Part shown: positions 1 through 9,645 of the stretch, one piece after another
How the letters are laid out: each line of letters begins with the position of its first letter
Numbering within the stretch: the stretch's first letter is position 1
DNA from: an uncultured Clostridia bacterium
GTDB lineage: Bacteria > Bacillota > Clostridia > Christensenellales > UBA3700
Direction of reading: 5' to 3'
DNA length: 32,641 nt
Assembly: GCA_947175555.1 (NCBI GenBank)
Contig: CAMWNK010000016.1
Span: forward strand, 1-32,641
The notes under the pieces: generated by a model
Seen by the model: only the letters and a program-made list of their open reading frames with translations
Told to the model about the DNA's origin: nothing
Database searches by the model: none
Program-made: the position numbers and the translations under genes

Positions 1-52
1 GCTATGATGGCTCAAGGCGTGTGCTAATCCAATAACACTTTTTATCAATTAC

Positions 53-84
53 AAGGAGCGGTCAGCCGCTCCTTTATTTTATTT
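53..84 (+). terminator. Rho-independent terminator upstream of pur operon
   Basis: A perfect 9-bp stem (AAGGAGCGG at 53-61, CCGCTCCTT at 66-74) with a TCAG loop is followed by a T-rich tract (75-84). It probably ends a gene lying left of the window. Bases 1-52 contain open codons in two frames, stopping at 25-27 and 31-33, but too little is present to identify that gene. Confidence 0.85.
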
Positions 85-110
85 ATACGCGCGCACCCGA
101 CTAAATTCTG

Positions 111-140
111 TTGCAAATAGAGCGAGCTGTATGTTAAAAT
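111..140 (+). promoter_or_regulatory. Promoter of the pur operon
   Basis: TTGCAA (111-116) and TAAAAT (135-140) are separated by 18 bp, placing a transcription start near 147 and leaving a leader of about 46 nt before purE. I see no purine riboswitch core and no clear B. subtilis-type PurBox upstream. Confidence 0.55.
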
Positions 141-154
141 ATATTCGTTAATAT

Positions 155-175
155 CGGATACTTGGAAAGTATTCG
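155..175 (+). promoter_or_regulatory. Leader hairpin just before the purE ribosome binding site
   Basis: CGGATACTT (155-163) pairs with AAGTATTCG (167-175), 9 bp with one G-U pair and a GGA loop. It ends 2-3 nt before the Shine-Dalgarno AAGGAGAG (178-185). No U-tract follows, so it is not a classic terminator. It could set translation or mRNA stability of the operon; that role is inference. Confidence 0.4.
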
Positions 176-192
176 TCAAGGAGAGCTATTTT

Positions 193-687
193 ATGCCAAA
201 AGTTGCGGTCATAATGGGGAGCTACAGCGATATTGGGGTAGTCAAGCCGTGTATCGATATCCTTAAAGAATTCGGTATAGAAGTAATTGCAAGAGTAATA
301 TCGGCGCACCGTACGCCCGACGCCGCGCATGAGTTTGCCGCCGCTGCCGATTCGCAGGGCATAGAGGCAATTATCTGCGCAGCAGGCAAGGCAGCGCATC
401 TCGGCGGCGTAATAGCAGCCTATACTCCTTTGCCTGTGATAGGCTTGCCCGTAAAGAGCTCTACTATGGACGGACTGGACAGTCTGCTTTCTATAGTGCA
501 GATGCCTGGCGGTATCCCCGTAGCTACGGTTGCTATCAACGGCGGTCTCAACGCAGGATTGCTCGCGGTACAGATGCTTGCTATAAAGTATCCGCAGCTT
601 AAAGATAAAATGGTTAAATATAAGTTGGAGCTTGCGCGCAAGATATCCGACGATGATAAAAAATTGCAAGAGGAGCTTGGTTTATGA
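193..687 (+). CDS. purE: 5-(carboxyamino)imidazole ribonucleotide mutase / AIR carboxylase
   Basis: PurE carries out the carboxylation step that makes CAIR in de novo purine synthesis in the cytoplasm. The 164-aa protein is full length for the family. The N-terminal phosphate loop MGSYSD (residues 8-13) and the active-site SAHRTP (residues 37-42, with H39) are intact, as are GKAAHL and the QMPGG segment near the middle. The ATG at 193 has a strong AAGGAG site. It is the first gene of the operon and overlaps purC by ATGA. No purK is present beside it or in the window, so whether it uses N5-CAIR or takes CO2 directly on AIR cannot be settled from the sequence. The identity as PurE is secure. 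Confidence 0.96.
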   Translation: MPKVAVIMGSYSDIGVVKPCIDILKEFGIEVIARVISAHRTPDAAHEFAAAADSQGIEAIICAAGKAAHLGGVIAAYTPLPVIGLPVKSSTMDGLDSLLSIVQMPGGIPVATVAINGGLNAGLLAVQMLAIKYPQLKDKMVKYKLELARKISDDDKKLQEELGL

Positions 688-1391
688 AGAGGTTGGAGCA
701 GTTGTACGAAGGTAAGGCTAAGAAAGTTTTTCTTACCGACAATCCCGACGTAGTCGTAGTATCTTATAAAGACGATGCTACCGCATTTAACGGCATCAAG
801 AAAGGTCAGATAAAGGATAAGGGCATTGTTAATAATGTATGCTCCAATCATTTATTTAAGCTGTTGGAGAGCAAAGGCATTCCCACGCACCTTGTAGAGC
901 AGATCAACGAGAGAGAGACTTATGTCAAGAAAGTTCAGATAGTCCCCCTTGAGGTTATTGTCAGAAATATCGCAGCCGGTTCTATGTCCAAAAGGCTCGG
1001 TATCCCCGAGGGCAAGGTTTTGCCCGTGGCAGTAGTAGAATTCAGCTATAAGAACGACGATCTCGGCGATCCTCTTATCAACGACGACCACGCTTTGGCA
1101 ATGGAGCTGGCTACGCCTGAGGAAATCGCTCAGATTAAAGCCATGGCGCTCAAGGTAAACAGCGTGCTCAGCGAGTACTTTGCAGAGATAGGCGTTACGC
1201 TTGTAGATTTCAAGCTCGAGTTCGGCAGATATAAGGACGGTATCGTCTTGGCTGACGAGATTTCGCCCGATACCTGCCGCTTCTGGGATAAGAAAACAGG
1301 CGAGAAGCTCGATAAGGACAGATTCCGCCGCGATCTCGACGATGTAGACAAGGGCTACAGAGAGATTAAGAAGCGCATGGGCTTAGAGTAA
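684..1391 (+). CDS. purC: Phosphoribosylaminoimidazole-succinocarboxamide synthase
   Basis: PurC joins CAIR to aspartate with ATP to give SAICAR. The 235-aa length is typical of the short bacterial form. The nucleotide loop YEGKAKKVF lies near the N-terminus, VRNIAAGS in the middle, and LVDFKLEFG followed by [14 protein letters not shown] in the C-terminal half; these are the family signatures. The start ATG overlaps the purE stop (ATGA at 684-687), indicating translational coupling. The following 66-nt gap before purM contains a hairpin where many clostridial operons carry purF. Confidence 0.96.
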   Translation: MKRLEQLYEGKAKKVFLTDNPDVVVVSYKDDATAFNGIKKGQIKDKGIVNNVCSNHLFKLLESKGIPTHLVEQINERETYVKKVQIVPLEVIVRNIAAGSMSKRLGIPEGKVLPVAVVEFSYKNDDLGDPLINDDHALAMELATPEEIAQIKAMALKVNSVLSEYFAEIGVTLVDFKLEFGRYKDGIVLADEISPDTCRFWDKKTGEKLDKDRFRRDLDDVDKGYREIKKRMGLE

Positions 1392-1406
1392 TTTATTCGA
1401 TTGTAT

Positions 1407-1440
1407 GCCGTCGAATTTTTCGGCGGCTTTACGTTTATTT
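1407..1440 (+). terminator. Intra-operon hairpin between purC and purM (attenuator or weak terminator)
   Basis: GCCGTCGAA (1407-1415) pairs with TTCGGCGGC (1419-1427), 9 bp with one G-U and a TTT loop, followed by a T-rich stretch interrupted by ACG. It could partly terminate or mark an mRNA processing point between purC and purM. It occupies the only sizeable gap among the early pur genes. Confidence 0.5.
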
Positions 1441-1457
1441 TTAAGGAGTAATAAAAT

Positions 1458-2477
1458 ATGGCTATAGATTATAAGAGCGCGGGCGTAGACGTAGAAGCAG
1501 GTTACGAAGCGGTACGTCTTATGAAGCAATATGTCAAGACGACGTACAACGACAGCGTACTCGGAGACTTGGGTTCGTTCGGCGGTTTTTACGCTTTGGA
1601 CGATAAGCCCGACGGCGATTGCCTCGTAGCGGGTACGGACGGCGTAGGTACTAAACTGAAGTATGCTTTTGTCCTGGACAAGCACGATACCATAGGCATA
1701 GACGCCGTAGCTATGTGCGTCAACGATATCGTCTGTCAGGGCGCAAGACCGCTTCTGTTCCTCGATTATATTGCGCTCAATAAGCTCGTCCCGACTAAGG
1801 TTGCGGATATCGTCAAGGGCGTGAGCGAGGGCTGCCGTCAATCGGGTTGCGCGCTTATAGGCGGCGAGACTGCGGAGATGCCCGGCTTTTATGCCGATGA
1901 CGAGTACGATATTGCAGGCTTTGCAGTCGGTATCGTAAAGCGCAATAAGATTATCAACGGCAAGAGTATAGTTGATGGCGATAAACTTATCGGTATTGCC
2001 TCCAGCGGTATACACAGCAACGGCTATTCGCTTGTCCGTAAGCTCTTCGGCGAGGATAAGGAGAGCATCAATAAGTATAACGCGACTTTGGGTTGCGCGC
2101 CCGCGGATATCGTCCTTACGCCTACGAAAATCTACGTAAAGACAGTCCTCTCCGTTATAGAAAAGCACACCATTAAGGGTATTGCTCATATCACGGGCGG
2201 CGGATTTATCGAGAATATACCGCGCATTATCCCCAAGGGATTGGGTATCGATATCGATATTAACAGTTATCCCGTGCCTAAGGTATTTAAGGCGCTCGGC
2301 GAAATCGCAGGCATCGGCAACGATAAGATGTACAATACCTTTAATATGGGTATAGGTCTTGTTATGGCTGTGTCTCCCGAAACGGCTGACTCTGTGGTTG
2401 CTACGCTCAAGGAGTTGGGCGAAGACGCTTACGTTATAGGCAGCGTAACCGATAAAGAAGGAGTAAATCTTCATTGA
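1458..2477 (+). CDS. purM: Phosphoribosylformylglycinamidine cyclo-ligase (AIR synthetase)
   Basis: PurM closes the imidazole ring, converting FGAM to AIR with ATP. At 339 aa it matches the family. The signature GTDGVGTK is near residue 55, followed by a conserved [11 protein letters not shown] segment and [11 protein letters not shown] in the centre, then [13 protein letters not shown] in the C-terminal domain. It shares the PurM/PurL superfamily fold with PurL encoded further down. A good AAGGAG (1443-1448) precedes the ATG. Its stop TGA (2475-2477) shares a base with the purN ATG. Confidence 0.96.
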   Translation: MAIDYKSAGVDVEAGYEAVRLMKQYVKTTYNDSVLGDLGSFGGFYALDDKPDGDCLVAGTDGVGTKLKYAFVLDKHDTIGIDAVAMCVNDIVCQGARPLLFLDYIALNKLVPTKVADIVKGVSEGCRQSGCALIGGETAEMPGFYADDEYDIAGFAVGIVKRNKIINGKSIVDGDKLIGIASSGIHSNGYSLVRKLFGEDKESINKYNATLGCAPADIVLTPTKIYVKTVLSVIEKHTIKGIAHITGGGFIENIPRIIPKGLGIDIDINSYPVPKVFKALGEIAGIGNDKMYNTFNMGIGLVMAVSPETADSVVATLKELGEDAYVIGSVTDKEGVNLH

Positions 2478-3058
2478 TGAAGAATATAGCTGTATTCGCG
2501 TCGGGCGGCGGCACCGATATGCAGAGCGTAATCGACGCTTGCGAAAGGGGCGAGATTAATGGCAAGGTAAGCGTAGTTATTGCCAATAAAAACGGTATTT
2601 ACGCATTAGAAAGAGCAGACAAGCATTCCATTCCTTATAAGGTATTTACTATTAAGGAATATGGAGACTCGGAAAGCAGAGATAAGGCGATAGCGCAATT
2701 TCTGTCTGCGTTTAATATCGATTTGATAGTGCTTGCAGGTTATCTGTCGATTATCACATCGCCGTTGCTCGATATCTACGAGGGTAGAATTATCAATATT
2801 CACCCCTCGCTCATTCCCGCGTATTGCGGCATGGGTATGTACGGCTTGAAGGTTCATCGCGCCGTAATAGAGGGCGGTGAAAAGGAGAGCGGCTGCACCG
2901 TACATTATGTGGACGGCGGAGCCGATACTGGGAAAATCATTGAGCAAGTTAAGGTAAAAGTTTTAGAAGGCGATACTGCGGAAAGTTTACAAGAGCGTGT
3001 GCTCGAGCAGGAGCATATTCTTTTGCCCAAGGTAGTCGCGCAGCTTTGCAGACAATAA
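2477..3058 (+). CDS. purN: Phosphoribosylglycinamide formyltransferase
   Basis: PurN transfers a formyl group from 10-formyl-THF to GAR. From ATG 2477 the protein is 193 aa, the normal length. Catalytic residues by family comparison are N107, H109 (in NIHPSLIPA) and D150 (in GADTG), all present. The Shine-Dalgarno AAGGAG (2458-2463) lies inside the purM end. An in-frame TTG at 2474 gives a slightly better spacing than the ATG at 2477, so one extra residue is possible. The variant active-site surroundings (CGMGMYGLKVH) resemble other clostridial PurN proteins. Coupled to purM by the TGATG junction. Confidence 0.95.
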   Translation: MKNIAVFASGGGTDMQSVIDACERGEINGKVSVVIANKNGIYALERADKHSIPYKVFTIKEYGDSESRDKAIAQFLSAFNIDLIVLAGYLSIITSPLLDIYEGRIINIHPSLIPAYCGMGMYGLKVHRAVIEGGEKESGCTVHYVDGGADTGKIIEQVKVKVLEGDTAESLQERVLEQEHILLPKVVAQLCRQ

Positions 3059-3076
3059 CGGATATAAGGAGTGTTT

Positions 3077-4615
3077 ATGAAAAAACGTGCATTAATCAGT
3101 GTTTCCGATAAGACGGGCATAGTCGATCTTGCTAAGAGCTTGATTGATTTCGGCTATGAGATTGTGTCTACAGGCGGAACGTTAAAGGTATTGAGAGAGT
3201 CCAATCTCAAGGCGATAGATATAAGCGATATTACGGGATTTCCCGAGTGTCTCGACGGCAGGGTGAAGACGTTGCACCCCAACGTGCACGCAGGATTGCT
3301 CGCTATGCGCTCGAATGCAGAGCATATGTCTTTCCTTGAAAAGATGGATATCAATACCATAGATATTGTGGTCGTCAACCTCTATCCGTTCAAGCAGACG
3401 ATATCCAAAGAAGGCATCGAGCTGCAAGAAGCTATCGAAAATATCGATATCGGCGGTCCTACGATGCTGAGGAGCGCGGCTAAGAATTATCAAGACGTAA
3501 CCGTACTTGTAGATCCTACGGACTATGATAGAGTTATCAAGGAATTGTCGGCAGGCGGAGTAACGCTTGATACTAAGTTCTATCTGATGTATAAGGTATA
3601 TCAACACACCGCTTATTACGATACGCTTATTGCGGACTATTTGCGCAAGCGCATCGGCATAGAGTATCCCAAAAAACTTACGCTCGCCTTTGATAAAGCG
3701 CAGGATATGCGTTACGGCGAAAATCCTCATCAGAGCGCAGTATTTTATAAAGAGCCCTTTGACGTTGCAGGCAGCCTTTCCAAGGCAAAGCAACTGCATG
3801 GAAAAGAGCTTTCTTACAACAATATCAACGACGCCAACGGCGCGCTTAACTTGCTTAAGGAGTTTGACGAGCCTACGATTGTCGCCTGCAAGCATTCCAA
3901 TCCTTGCGGCGTAGCGTCGGATAAAACGATATCCAAAGCATTTGAAAAAGCTAATGCAAGCGATCCTACTTCTATCTTCGGCGGAATTATTGCCGCTAAC
4001 AGAGAGATAGACAAGGAGACGGCGGAGCAGATTAACAAGATATTTATCGAGATAGTGATTGCGCCTTCTTTCAGTAAGGAGGCAATGAGCATACTCACCA
4101 CTAAGGCTAATATCAGATTGCTTGAGCTGCCCGATATCGCAAGCGAGGTTCCGCAGGGCAATTACGAGATGAAGAAGGTGCTCGGCGGCTTGCTCGTTCA
4201 AGACTTCGACAGGAATGTCATAGACGACGACAAGATACAGGTGGTTACATCTCTTGCGCCCAGCGATAAGCAGATTGAGGACTTGAAGTTTGCGATGAAA
4301 GTAGTCAAGCATACTAAGTCCAACGCAATAGTCGTGGCTAAGGATAAAGTTACTTTGGGTATAGGCGGCGGACAGGTCAACAGAATATGGGCGACAGGTC
4401 AAGCTGTAGAGCATTCTCTTACCTCCACTCAAGGAGCGGTGCTTGCCTCCGATGCGTTTTTCCCTTTCGACGATTGCGTAGAGGAAGCGGGCAAGGCAGG
4501 TATTGCGGCTATCGCTCAACCAGGCGGCAGCAGAAACGACAAACTTAGCATAGATGCCTGCAATAGATTGGGCATTGCTATGATATTTACAGGGGACAGA
4601 CATTTTAAGCATTGA
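3077..4615 (+). CDS. purH: Bifunctional AICAR transformylase / IMP cyclohydrolase
   Basis: PurH performs the last two steps to IMP. The 512-aa protein has an N-terminal MGS-like IMP cyclohydrolase domain ([23 protein letters not shown]) and a C-terminal transformylase domain with [17 protein letters not shown] (K272, H273), IGGGQVNR and QPGGSRND, ending in FTGDRHFKH. The ATG at 3077 follows AAGGAG (3066-3071) at normal spacing; the in-frame GTG at 3071 overlaps that site and is rejected. Long open frames on the opposite strand here are by-products of base composition. Confidence 0.96.
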   Translation: MKKRALISVSDKTGIVDLAKSLIDFGYEIVSTGGTLKVLRESNLKAIDISDITGFPECLDGRVKTLHPNVHAGLLAMRSNAEHMSFLEKMDINTIDIVVVNLYPFKQTISKEGIELQEAIENIDIGGPTMLRSAAKNYQDVTVLVDPTDYDRVIKELSAGGVTLDTKFYLMYKVYQHTAYYDTLIADYLRKRIGIEYPKKLTLAFDKAQDMRYGENPHQSAVFYKEPFDVAGSLSKAKQLHGKELSYNNINDANGALNLLKEFDEPTIVACKHSNPCGVASDKTISKAFEKANASDPTSIFGGIIAANREIDKETAEQINKIFIEIVIAPSFSKEAMSILTTKANIRLLELPDIASEVPQGNYEMKKVLGGLLVQDFDRNVIDDDKIQVVTSLAPSDKQIEDLKFAMKVVKHTKSNAIVVAKDKVTLGIGGGQVNRIWATGQAVEHSLTSTQGAVLASDAFFPFDDCVEEAGKAGIAAIAQPGGSRNDKLSIDACNRLGIAMIFTGDRHFKH

Positions 4616-4622
4616 GGTAGAT

Positions 4623-5882
4623 ATGAGCGTATTGGTTATAGGCGGCGGCGGCAGAGAGCACGCGATATGTAAGGCTTTATCTAAAAGCGACAAGACAGGC
4701 AAGATATATTGTATCCCCGGTAATGCGGGAATAGCTGAAATTGCGGAGTGTATAGACAGTATATCCGTAATGGACTTCGAAAAGATTATCGATTTTGTCG
4801 ATGACCACGAAGATATTACTATGACCGTAGTCGCGCCCGATGATCCGCTGGCTGCGGGATTGGTAGATAAACTTACGGCTAAGGGACACAGAGCATTCGG
4901 TCCTTCTGCAAAGGCTGCGCAGATAGAAGCGTCTAAGGCGTTCAGTAAGCGTCTTATGAAGAAGTATTCCATCCCTACGGCTGCCTATGCGGAGTTTACC
5001 GATTATGCTAAAGCAGTAGATTATGTTAAAAGAGCTAAGTATCCGCTGGTAGTTAAAGCCGACGGTCTTGCTTTGGGCAAGGGCGTGGTAATCTGCGCCG
5101 ACGTCAGCGAAGCGCTTGACGCAGTCGGCGACATGATGGTCAGTAAAAAGTTTAACGACGCGGGCAACACTATCGTCATAGAAGAGTTCCTTGTGGGTAA
5201 GGAAGTGTCGATACTTTGCTTTACCGACGGCAAGACCATTATCCCTATGGTGTCGTCGCAGGACCATAAGAGAGCATTCGATAACGATCAGGGACTTAAC
5301 ACAGGCGGCATGGGCACTTTTTCTCCTTCCGCCATCTATACGGATGAGCTGGCTGCAAAGGTGAAAAAAGATATCATTTTGCCTACCGTAGAGGCAATGA
5401 ATAAGGAAGGACGCGAATTCAAGGGCGTACTTTATTTCGGTCTCATGATTACTCAAGACGGTCCTAAGGTGCTTGAGTATAACGCTCGCTTCGGAGATCC
5501 CGAGACACAGGTAGTATTGCCGAGGCTTAAGAGCGATTTATATGATATATTCCAAGCAATCATTGACGGCAGGCTTGCAGACGTCGAGGTGGAGTGGGAC
5601 GATAACGCGTGCGTTTGCGTTATTTTAGCCAGCGGCGGTTATCCCGGCAGCTATAAAAAGGGTATCCCCATACATATTGATAACTTGCCCGAAGATATCA
5701 CTTTATATCATGCAGGCACCGCGCTAAAAGGCGGTAAGTTAGTAACGTCTGGCGGAAGGGTAATAGGCGTTACCGCTTGCGGAAAAGACGTTGCAGAGGC
5801 GAGATTGAAGGCGTACGGCGCAATAGATAAAATATCATTTGACGGCATGTTTTTCAGAAGAGATATCGGTATTAAGGCATAG
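4623..5882 (+). CDS. purD: Phosphoribosylamine-glycine ligase (GAR synthetase)
   Basis: PurD ligates glycine to phosphoribosylamine using ATP. The 419-aa protein has the N-terminal VLVIGGGGREHAI motif, an ATP-grasp domain with PLVVKADGLALGKGV, the TGGMGTFSPS segment, and EYNARFGDPETQ, all family hallmarks. A GAGGTAG site partly overlaps the purH stop, 7 nt upstream. The purD stop TAG (5880-5882) overlaps the purL Shine-Dalgarno, so the two are probably translated in a coupled way. The substrate phosphoribosylamine would come from PurF, which is not encoded in this window. Confidence 0.96.
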   Translation: MSVLVIGGGGREHAICKALSKSDKTGKIYCIPGNAGIAEIAECIDSISVMDFEKIIDFVDDHEDITMTVVAPDDPLAAGLVDKLTAKGHRAFGPSAKAAQIEASKAFSKRLMKKYSIPTAAYAEFTDYAKAVDYVKRAKYPLVVKADGLALGKGVVICADVSEALDAVGDMMVSKKFNDAGNTIVIEEFLVGKEVSILCFTDGKTIIPMVSSQDHKRAFDNDQGLNTGGMGTFSPSAIYTDELAAKVKKDIILPTVEAMNKEGREFKGVLYFGLMITQDGPKVLEYNARFGDPETQVVLPRLKSDLYDIFQAIIDGRLADVEVEWDDNACVCVILASGGYPGSYKKGIPIHIDNLPEDITLYHAGTALKGGKLVTSGGRVIGVTACGKDVAEARLKAYGAIDKISFDGMFFRRDIGIKA

Positions 5883-5889
5883 GTGGAAT

Positions 5890-8800
5890 ATGGTTAAAAG
5901 AATATTTGTTGAAAAGAAGAAAGGCTTCGACGTGTCCGCTCGTAAGATATCGGGCGACATATCCGTTACTTTGGGTATATCGGTAAAGGAAGTCAGACAG
6001 TTTATCCGCTACGATATAGAGGATATGCCTGAAGATATCTTCGACAAGGCAAAGAATACTATATTCAGCGAGCCGCCCGTTGATATGATCTATGAGGATA
6101 ATCTTCCCGATATGAGCGGATATTGCGTGCTTGTTACCGAGTATCTCCCGGGACAGTACGATCAGCGCTCGGATAGCGCAATGCAATGCGTTCAGCTCCT
6201 TTCTATGGGCACGCGACCTTTAATAAGGTGCGCCACGGTCTACGCATTTAAGGGTATCGATGCGCAGGAATTCAACAGAATTAAGAAATATTTGATTAAC
6301 CCCGTTGACAGCAGAGAGGGGAGTTTAGATATCCCCGACACTTTGCGTCAAGACATTAAGCCCGATTTGTCCGTCCCTATGGTCGACGGCTTTATCGATA
6401 TGAGCGATGACGATATACGCAATTATCACAGCGCACAGGGCTTTGCGATGAGCGTAGAGGACCTATTATTCGTCAGAGAATACTTTAAGAGCGAGGGGAG
6501 AGTCCCTACTTTCACAGAGCTGAAAGTTATTGATACGTATTGGTCGGATCATTGCAGGCACACTACGTTTGCGACCGAACTTACGGATATCGTTATTGAT
6601 AGCGATAATCCGCATATCAGAATAGCTCTTAACGAATACGGGAAACTTTTTAAGAAATTTAACGGAAGCAGAGAGGACAAATATAGGTGCTTGATGGATA
6701 TTGCAACTATATCGGTCAAGTACCTCAAGTCTATCGGTAAGCTCGATAATCTCGATGTCAGCGATGAGATCAACGCTTGTTCTGTCGAGGTTGACGTAGA
6801 TAATGACGGCGCTATAGAAAAGTGGCTGATTATGTTTAAGAACGAGACGCATAACCACCCCACTGAGATAGAGCCTTTCGGCGGTGCGGCTACATGCCTC
6901 GGCGGAGCGATAAGAGATCCTCTTTCGGGACGTACGTATGTATATCAAGCGATGCGCGTTACAGGCAGCGCAGATCCCAGAGAGAGCGTAAATAATACTT
7001 TAAGCGGTAAGCTGCCTCAGAAGGTCATTACAAAGACTGCCGCAGCGGGATATTCCGGCTACGGCAATCAGATAGGATTGGCTACAGGCATAGTCGCCGA
7101 AATGTATCATACCAATTATAAAGCCAAGAGATTGGAGACGGGCTATGTAATTGCCGGCAATAAAAAAGAGAACGTTGTAAGGCGCAAGCCTGTCCAAGGC
7201 GACATTATCGTTCTGCTTGGAGGAGATACGGGACGCGACGGCTGCGGCGGCGCGACGGGTTCGTCCAAGGCTCATACCGTCAAGTCGGTTGAGACGTGCG
7301 GCGCAGAGGTGCAGAAAGGCAATCCCCCTACGGAGAGAAAAATTCAGAGACTTTTCCGTAATCCGGAAGTGAGTAAACTCATAATCAAATGCAACGATTT
7401 CGGCGCGGGCGGCGTGTCCGTAGCTATAGGCGAGCTTGCCGATAGCTTGGATATCAATCTCGATGCGGTGCCCAAGAAGTACGACGGACTTTCGGGTACG
7501 GAGCTTGCGATATCCGAGTCTCAGGAGCGTATGGCGGTTGTGCTTGCAAAAGAGGATGCGGATAAGTTTATAGCCTTTGCAAGTGAAGAAAATCTCAGCG
7601 CAACTATTGTTGCCGAAGTAAAAGATAACGGATATATGCGTATGTTCCATGCAGGACGCTGCATTGTGGAACTCAAGAGAGCATTCCTCGATACCAACGG
7701 CGTCAAGCAGATGCAAGATGCGGTAATCAAGGACAATGTGTCTAAATATATGGACACGCCTTATCAAGATACTCTCAGGTATATGAATTCAGGCGACGTT
7801 CGCTCCGCTTTGATAGGAGAGTTGGGCAGACTTAACGTATGCTCCACGAAGGGCTTGGGCGAGATGTTCGACAGCACAATAGGAGCGGCTACGGTGGTTA
7901 TGCCTTTCGGCGGTAAGTATCAACTCACTCCTTCTGTAGTCATGGCAGCTAAGCCTCCTGTAAGCGGACATACCAATACGGTAACTGTATCTTCGTACGG
8001 TTGTTCTCCTCAGCTTATGAGCAGTTCACCGTTTACGGGAGCGATATATTCCATTATCACCTCTGTTGCAAAACTTGTTTCTTGCGGCGTATCTATAGAT
8101 ACTATCAGACTGTCGTTGCAAGAATTCTTTAAGAAACCGGGGAAGGATCCCGAGCGTTGGGGCGAGCCGCTTTCGGCGCTGCTCGGCGCAATGTACGCGC
8201 AGAATAATCTCGGTATCGGCGCAATAGGCGGTAAGGATAGCATGAGCGGAACATTCGAGCATATCGACGTCCCTCCTACGCTCATATCTTTTGCCATGGG
8301 TATTACTCAAGCGGATAAGATAATTACCAATACCTTTGACGAAAACACAGCCGCGCGCAGGATATATCGCATTTCGCTGCCTAAGGACAATCACGGTATA
8401 CCCGTATTTTCCAGAGTAGTTAAGCTGTTCAAGACTATGAATAAGGCTATTATGTGCGGCGATATCGTAGGCTGCAACGTCGTAGACGAGGGCGGCGCGG
8501 TATGTGCCGTAGTCAAGTCTTGTATGGGCAATATGCTCGGTACGAATTGGAAAGAGATTACGGCGGACATGTTCGCGCCGACATTCGGTGATTTTATAAT
8601 CCTTGCCAAAGACGTCAGCAAATTGCGCTCATATAATCCCGAATTCCTGTGCAGTCTTAACGGTACGCATACTTTGACTGTCGGCAAGAGCGGCGATGAC
8701 AGCGTCAAGATAAAGATGAGCGATCTGAGCAGGGCATTTACTTCTCCTATGGAAGAAGTATTCCCGAGTACGGCATACTCCGACGGCGAGGTGCGTAATC

Positions 8801-9645
8801 TCATCTGTTGCGCCGTAAAGCGTAAGAGTACGCATACATCCATTGTCAAGCCTCGCGTATTGATACCCGTATTCCCCGGTACTAACTGCGAGTACGATAC
8901 GGCTCGCGCATTTGAGAGAGCGGGCGCGGTTGCCGAGACATTAATCATCCGCAATCAGTCGCCGAGAGATATCGAAGACAGCGTTAAGGCTATTATTAAG
9001 GCTTTGGACAATTCGCAGATACTTGCCTTCCCGGGCGGATTCAGCGGAGGAGACGAGCCTGACGGTAGCGGTAAGTTTATAGCTACTACTTTCCGTAATC
9101 CTGCAGTTGCAGAAGCCGTCATGAAGATGCTGTATGAGCGCGACGGCTTAGCGTTGGGAATATGCAACGGATTCCAAGCGTTGATTAAGCTGGGGCTTGT
9201 GCCTTACGGCAAGATTACAGAGCAGACTTGCGATGCACCTACGTTGACGTTTAACAATATTTCTCGCCACGTATCTACGATATCGAGGATTAGAGTTGCT
9301 ACCAATAAGTCGCCTTGGCTCTATTCGGTCAATGTCGATGACATATTCAACGTGCCTGTAAGTCATGGCGAAGGCAGATTCGTCGCCTCCAAGGACGAGC
9401 TTGAGAAACTCATTGCAGGCGGACAGGTCGCTACTCAATACGTAGACATGTCAGGCAACGCGACAATGACATCGCCGTTCAATCCCAACGGCTCTGTTAT
9501 GGGAATAGAGGGCATCATCAGCCCCGACGGCAGAGTGCTTGGCAAGATGGGGCATAGCGAGAGATGGGACGACAACCTGTATAAGAACGTATCGGGTAAT
9601 TACGATATGAAGATATTCGAAAGCGGTGTTAAGTACTTTCTCTAA
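5890..9645 (+). CDS. purL: Phosphoribosylformylglycinamidine synthase, single-chain form
   Basis: Converts FGAR, glutamine and ATP to FGAM. At 1251 aa this is the fused form in which the PurS-like, synthetase and glutaminase (PurQ) parts are on one chain, so no purS or purQ is needed. The synthetase core shows DHCRHTTF, NETHNHPTEIEPFGGAATCLGGAIRD (split here: NETHNHPTE, then GGAATCLGG) and IGGKDSMSGT. The C-terminal amidotransferase has FPGTNCEYD, FPGGFSGGDE, nucleophile C1092 in GICNGFQ, and H1159/E1161 in HGEGRF. ATG 5890 follows GGTGG (5882-5886). An upstream in-frame ATG at 5839 lies within purD and is rejected. Length and motifs match the clostridial subgroup. Confidence 0.96.
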   Translation: MVKRIFVEKKKGFDVSARKISGDISVTLGISVKEVRQFIRYDIEDMPEDIFDKAKNTIFSEPPVDMIYEDNLPDMSGYCVLVTEYLPGQYDQRSDSAMQCVQLLSMGTRPLIRCATVYAFKGIDAQEFNRIKKYLINPVDSREGSLDIPDTLRQDIKPDLSVPMVDGFIDMSDDDIRNYHSAQGFAMSVEDLLFVREYFKSEGRVPTFTELKVIDTYWSDHCRHTTFATELTDIVIDSDNPHIRIALNEYGKLFKKFNGSREDKYRCLMDIATISVKYLKSIGKLDNLDVSDEINACSVEVDVDNDGAIEKWLIMFKNETHNHPTEIEPFGGAATCLGGAIRDPLSGRTYVYQAMRVTGSADPRESVNNTLSGKLPQKVITKTAAAGYSGYGNQIGLATGIVAEMYHTNYKAKRLETGYVIAGNKKENVVRRKPVQGDIIVLLGGDTGRDGCGGATGSSKAHTVKSVETCGAEVQKGNPPTERKIQRLFRNPEVSKLIIKCNDFGAGGVSVAIGELADSLDINLDAVPKKYDGLSGTELAISESQERMAVVLAKEDADKFIAFASEENLSATIVAEVKDNGYMRMFHAGRCIVELKRAFLDTNGVKQMQDAVIKDNVSKYMDTPYQDTLRYMNSGDVRSALIGELGRLNVCSTKGLGEMFDSTIGAATVVMPFGGKYQLTPSVVMAAKPPVSGHTNTVTVSSYGCSPQLMSSSPFTGAIYSIITSVAKLVSCGVSIDTIRLSLQEFFKKPGKDPERWGEPLSALLGAMYAQNNLGIGAIGGKDSMSGTFEHIDVPPTLISFAMGITQADKIITNTFDENTAARRIYRISLPKDNHGIPVFSRVVKLFKTMNKAIMCGDIVGCNVVDEGGAVCAVVKSCMGNMLGTNWKEITADMFAPTFGDFIILAKDVSKLRSYNPEFLCSLNGTHTLTVGKSGDDSVKIKMSDLSRAFTSPMEEVFPSTAYSDGEVRNLICCAVKRKSTHTSIVKPRVLIPVFPGTNCEYDTARAFERAGAVAETLIIRNQSPRDIEDSVKAIIKALDNSQILAFPGGFSGGDEPDGSGKFIATTFRNPAVAEAVMKMLYERDGLALGICNGFQALIKLGLVPYGKITEQTCDAPTLTFNNISRHVSTISRIRVATNKSPWLYSVNVDDIFNVPVSHGEGRFVASKDELEKLIAGGQVATQYVDMSGNATMTSPFNPNGSVMGIEGIISPDGRVLGKMGHSERWDDNLYKNVSGNYDMKIFESGVKYFL

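Noticed and set aside
1..192. Purine riboswitch before purE
   Set aside because: None of the conserved junction sequences of the purine aptamer is present, and the leader after the promoter is too short.
1383..2474. A 363-codon minus-strand open frame opposite purM
   Set aside because: Shadow of purM codon bias with no signals of its own.
3182..4972. A 596-codon open frame on the minus strand across purH and purD
   Set aside because: It lies antisense to two secure genes, has no ribosome site and encodes no recognisable protein; stop-poor antisense frames of this kind also occur opposite purM and purL.
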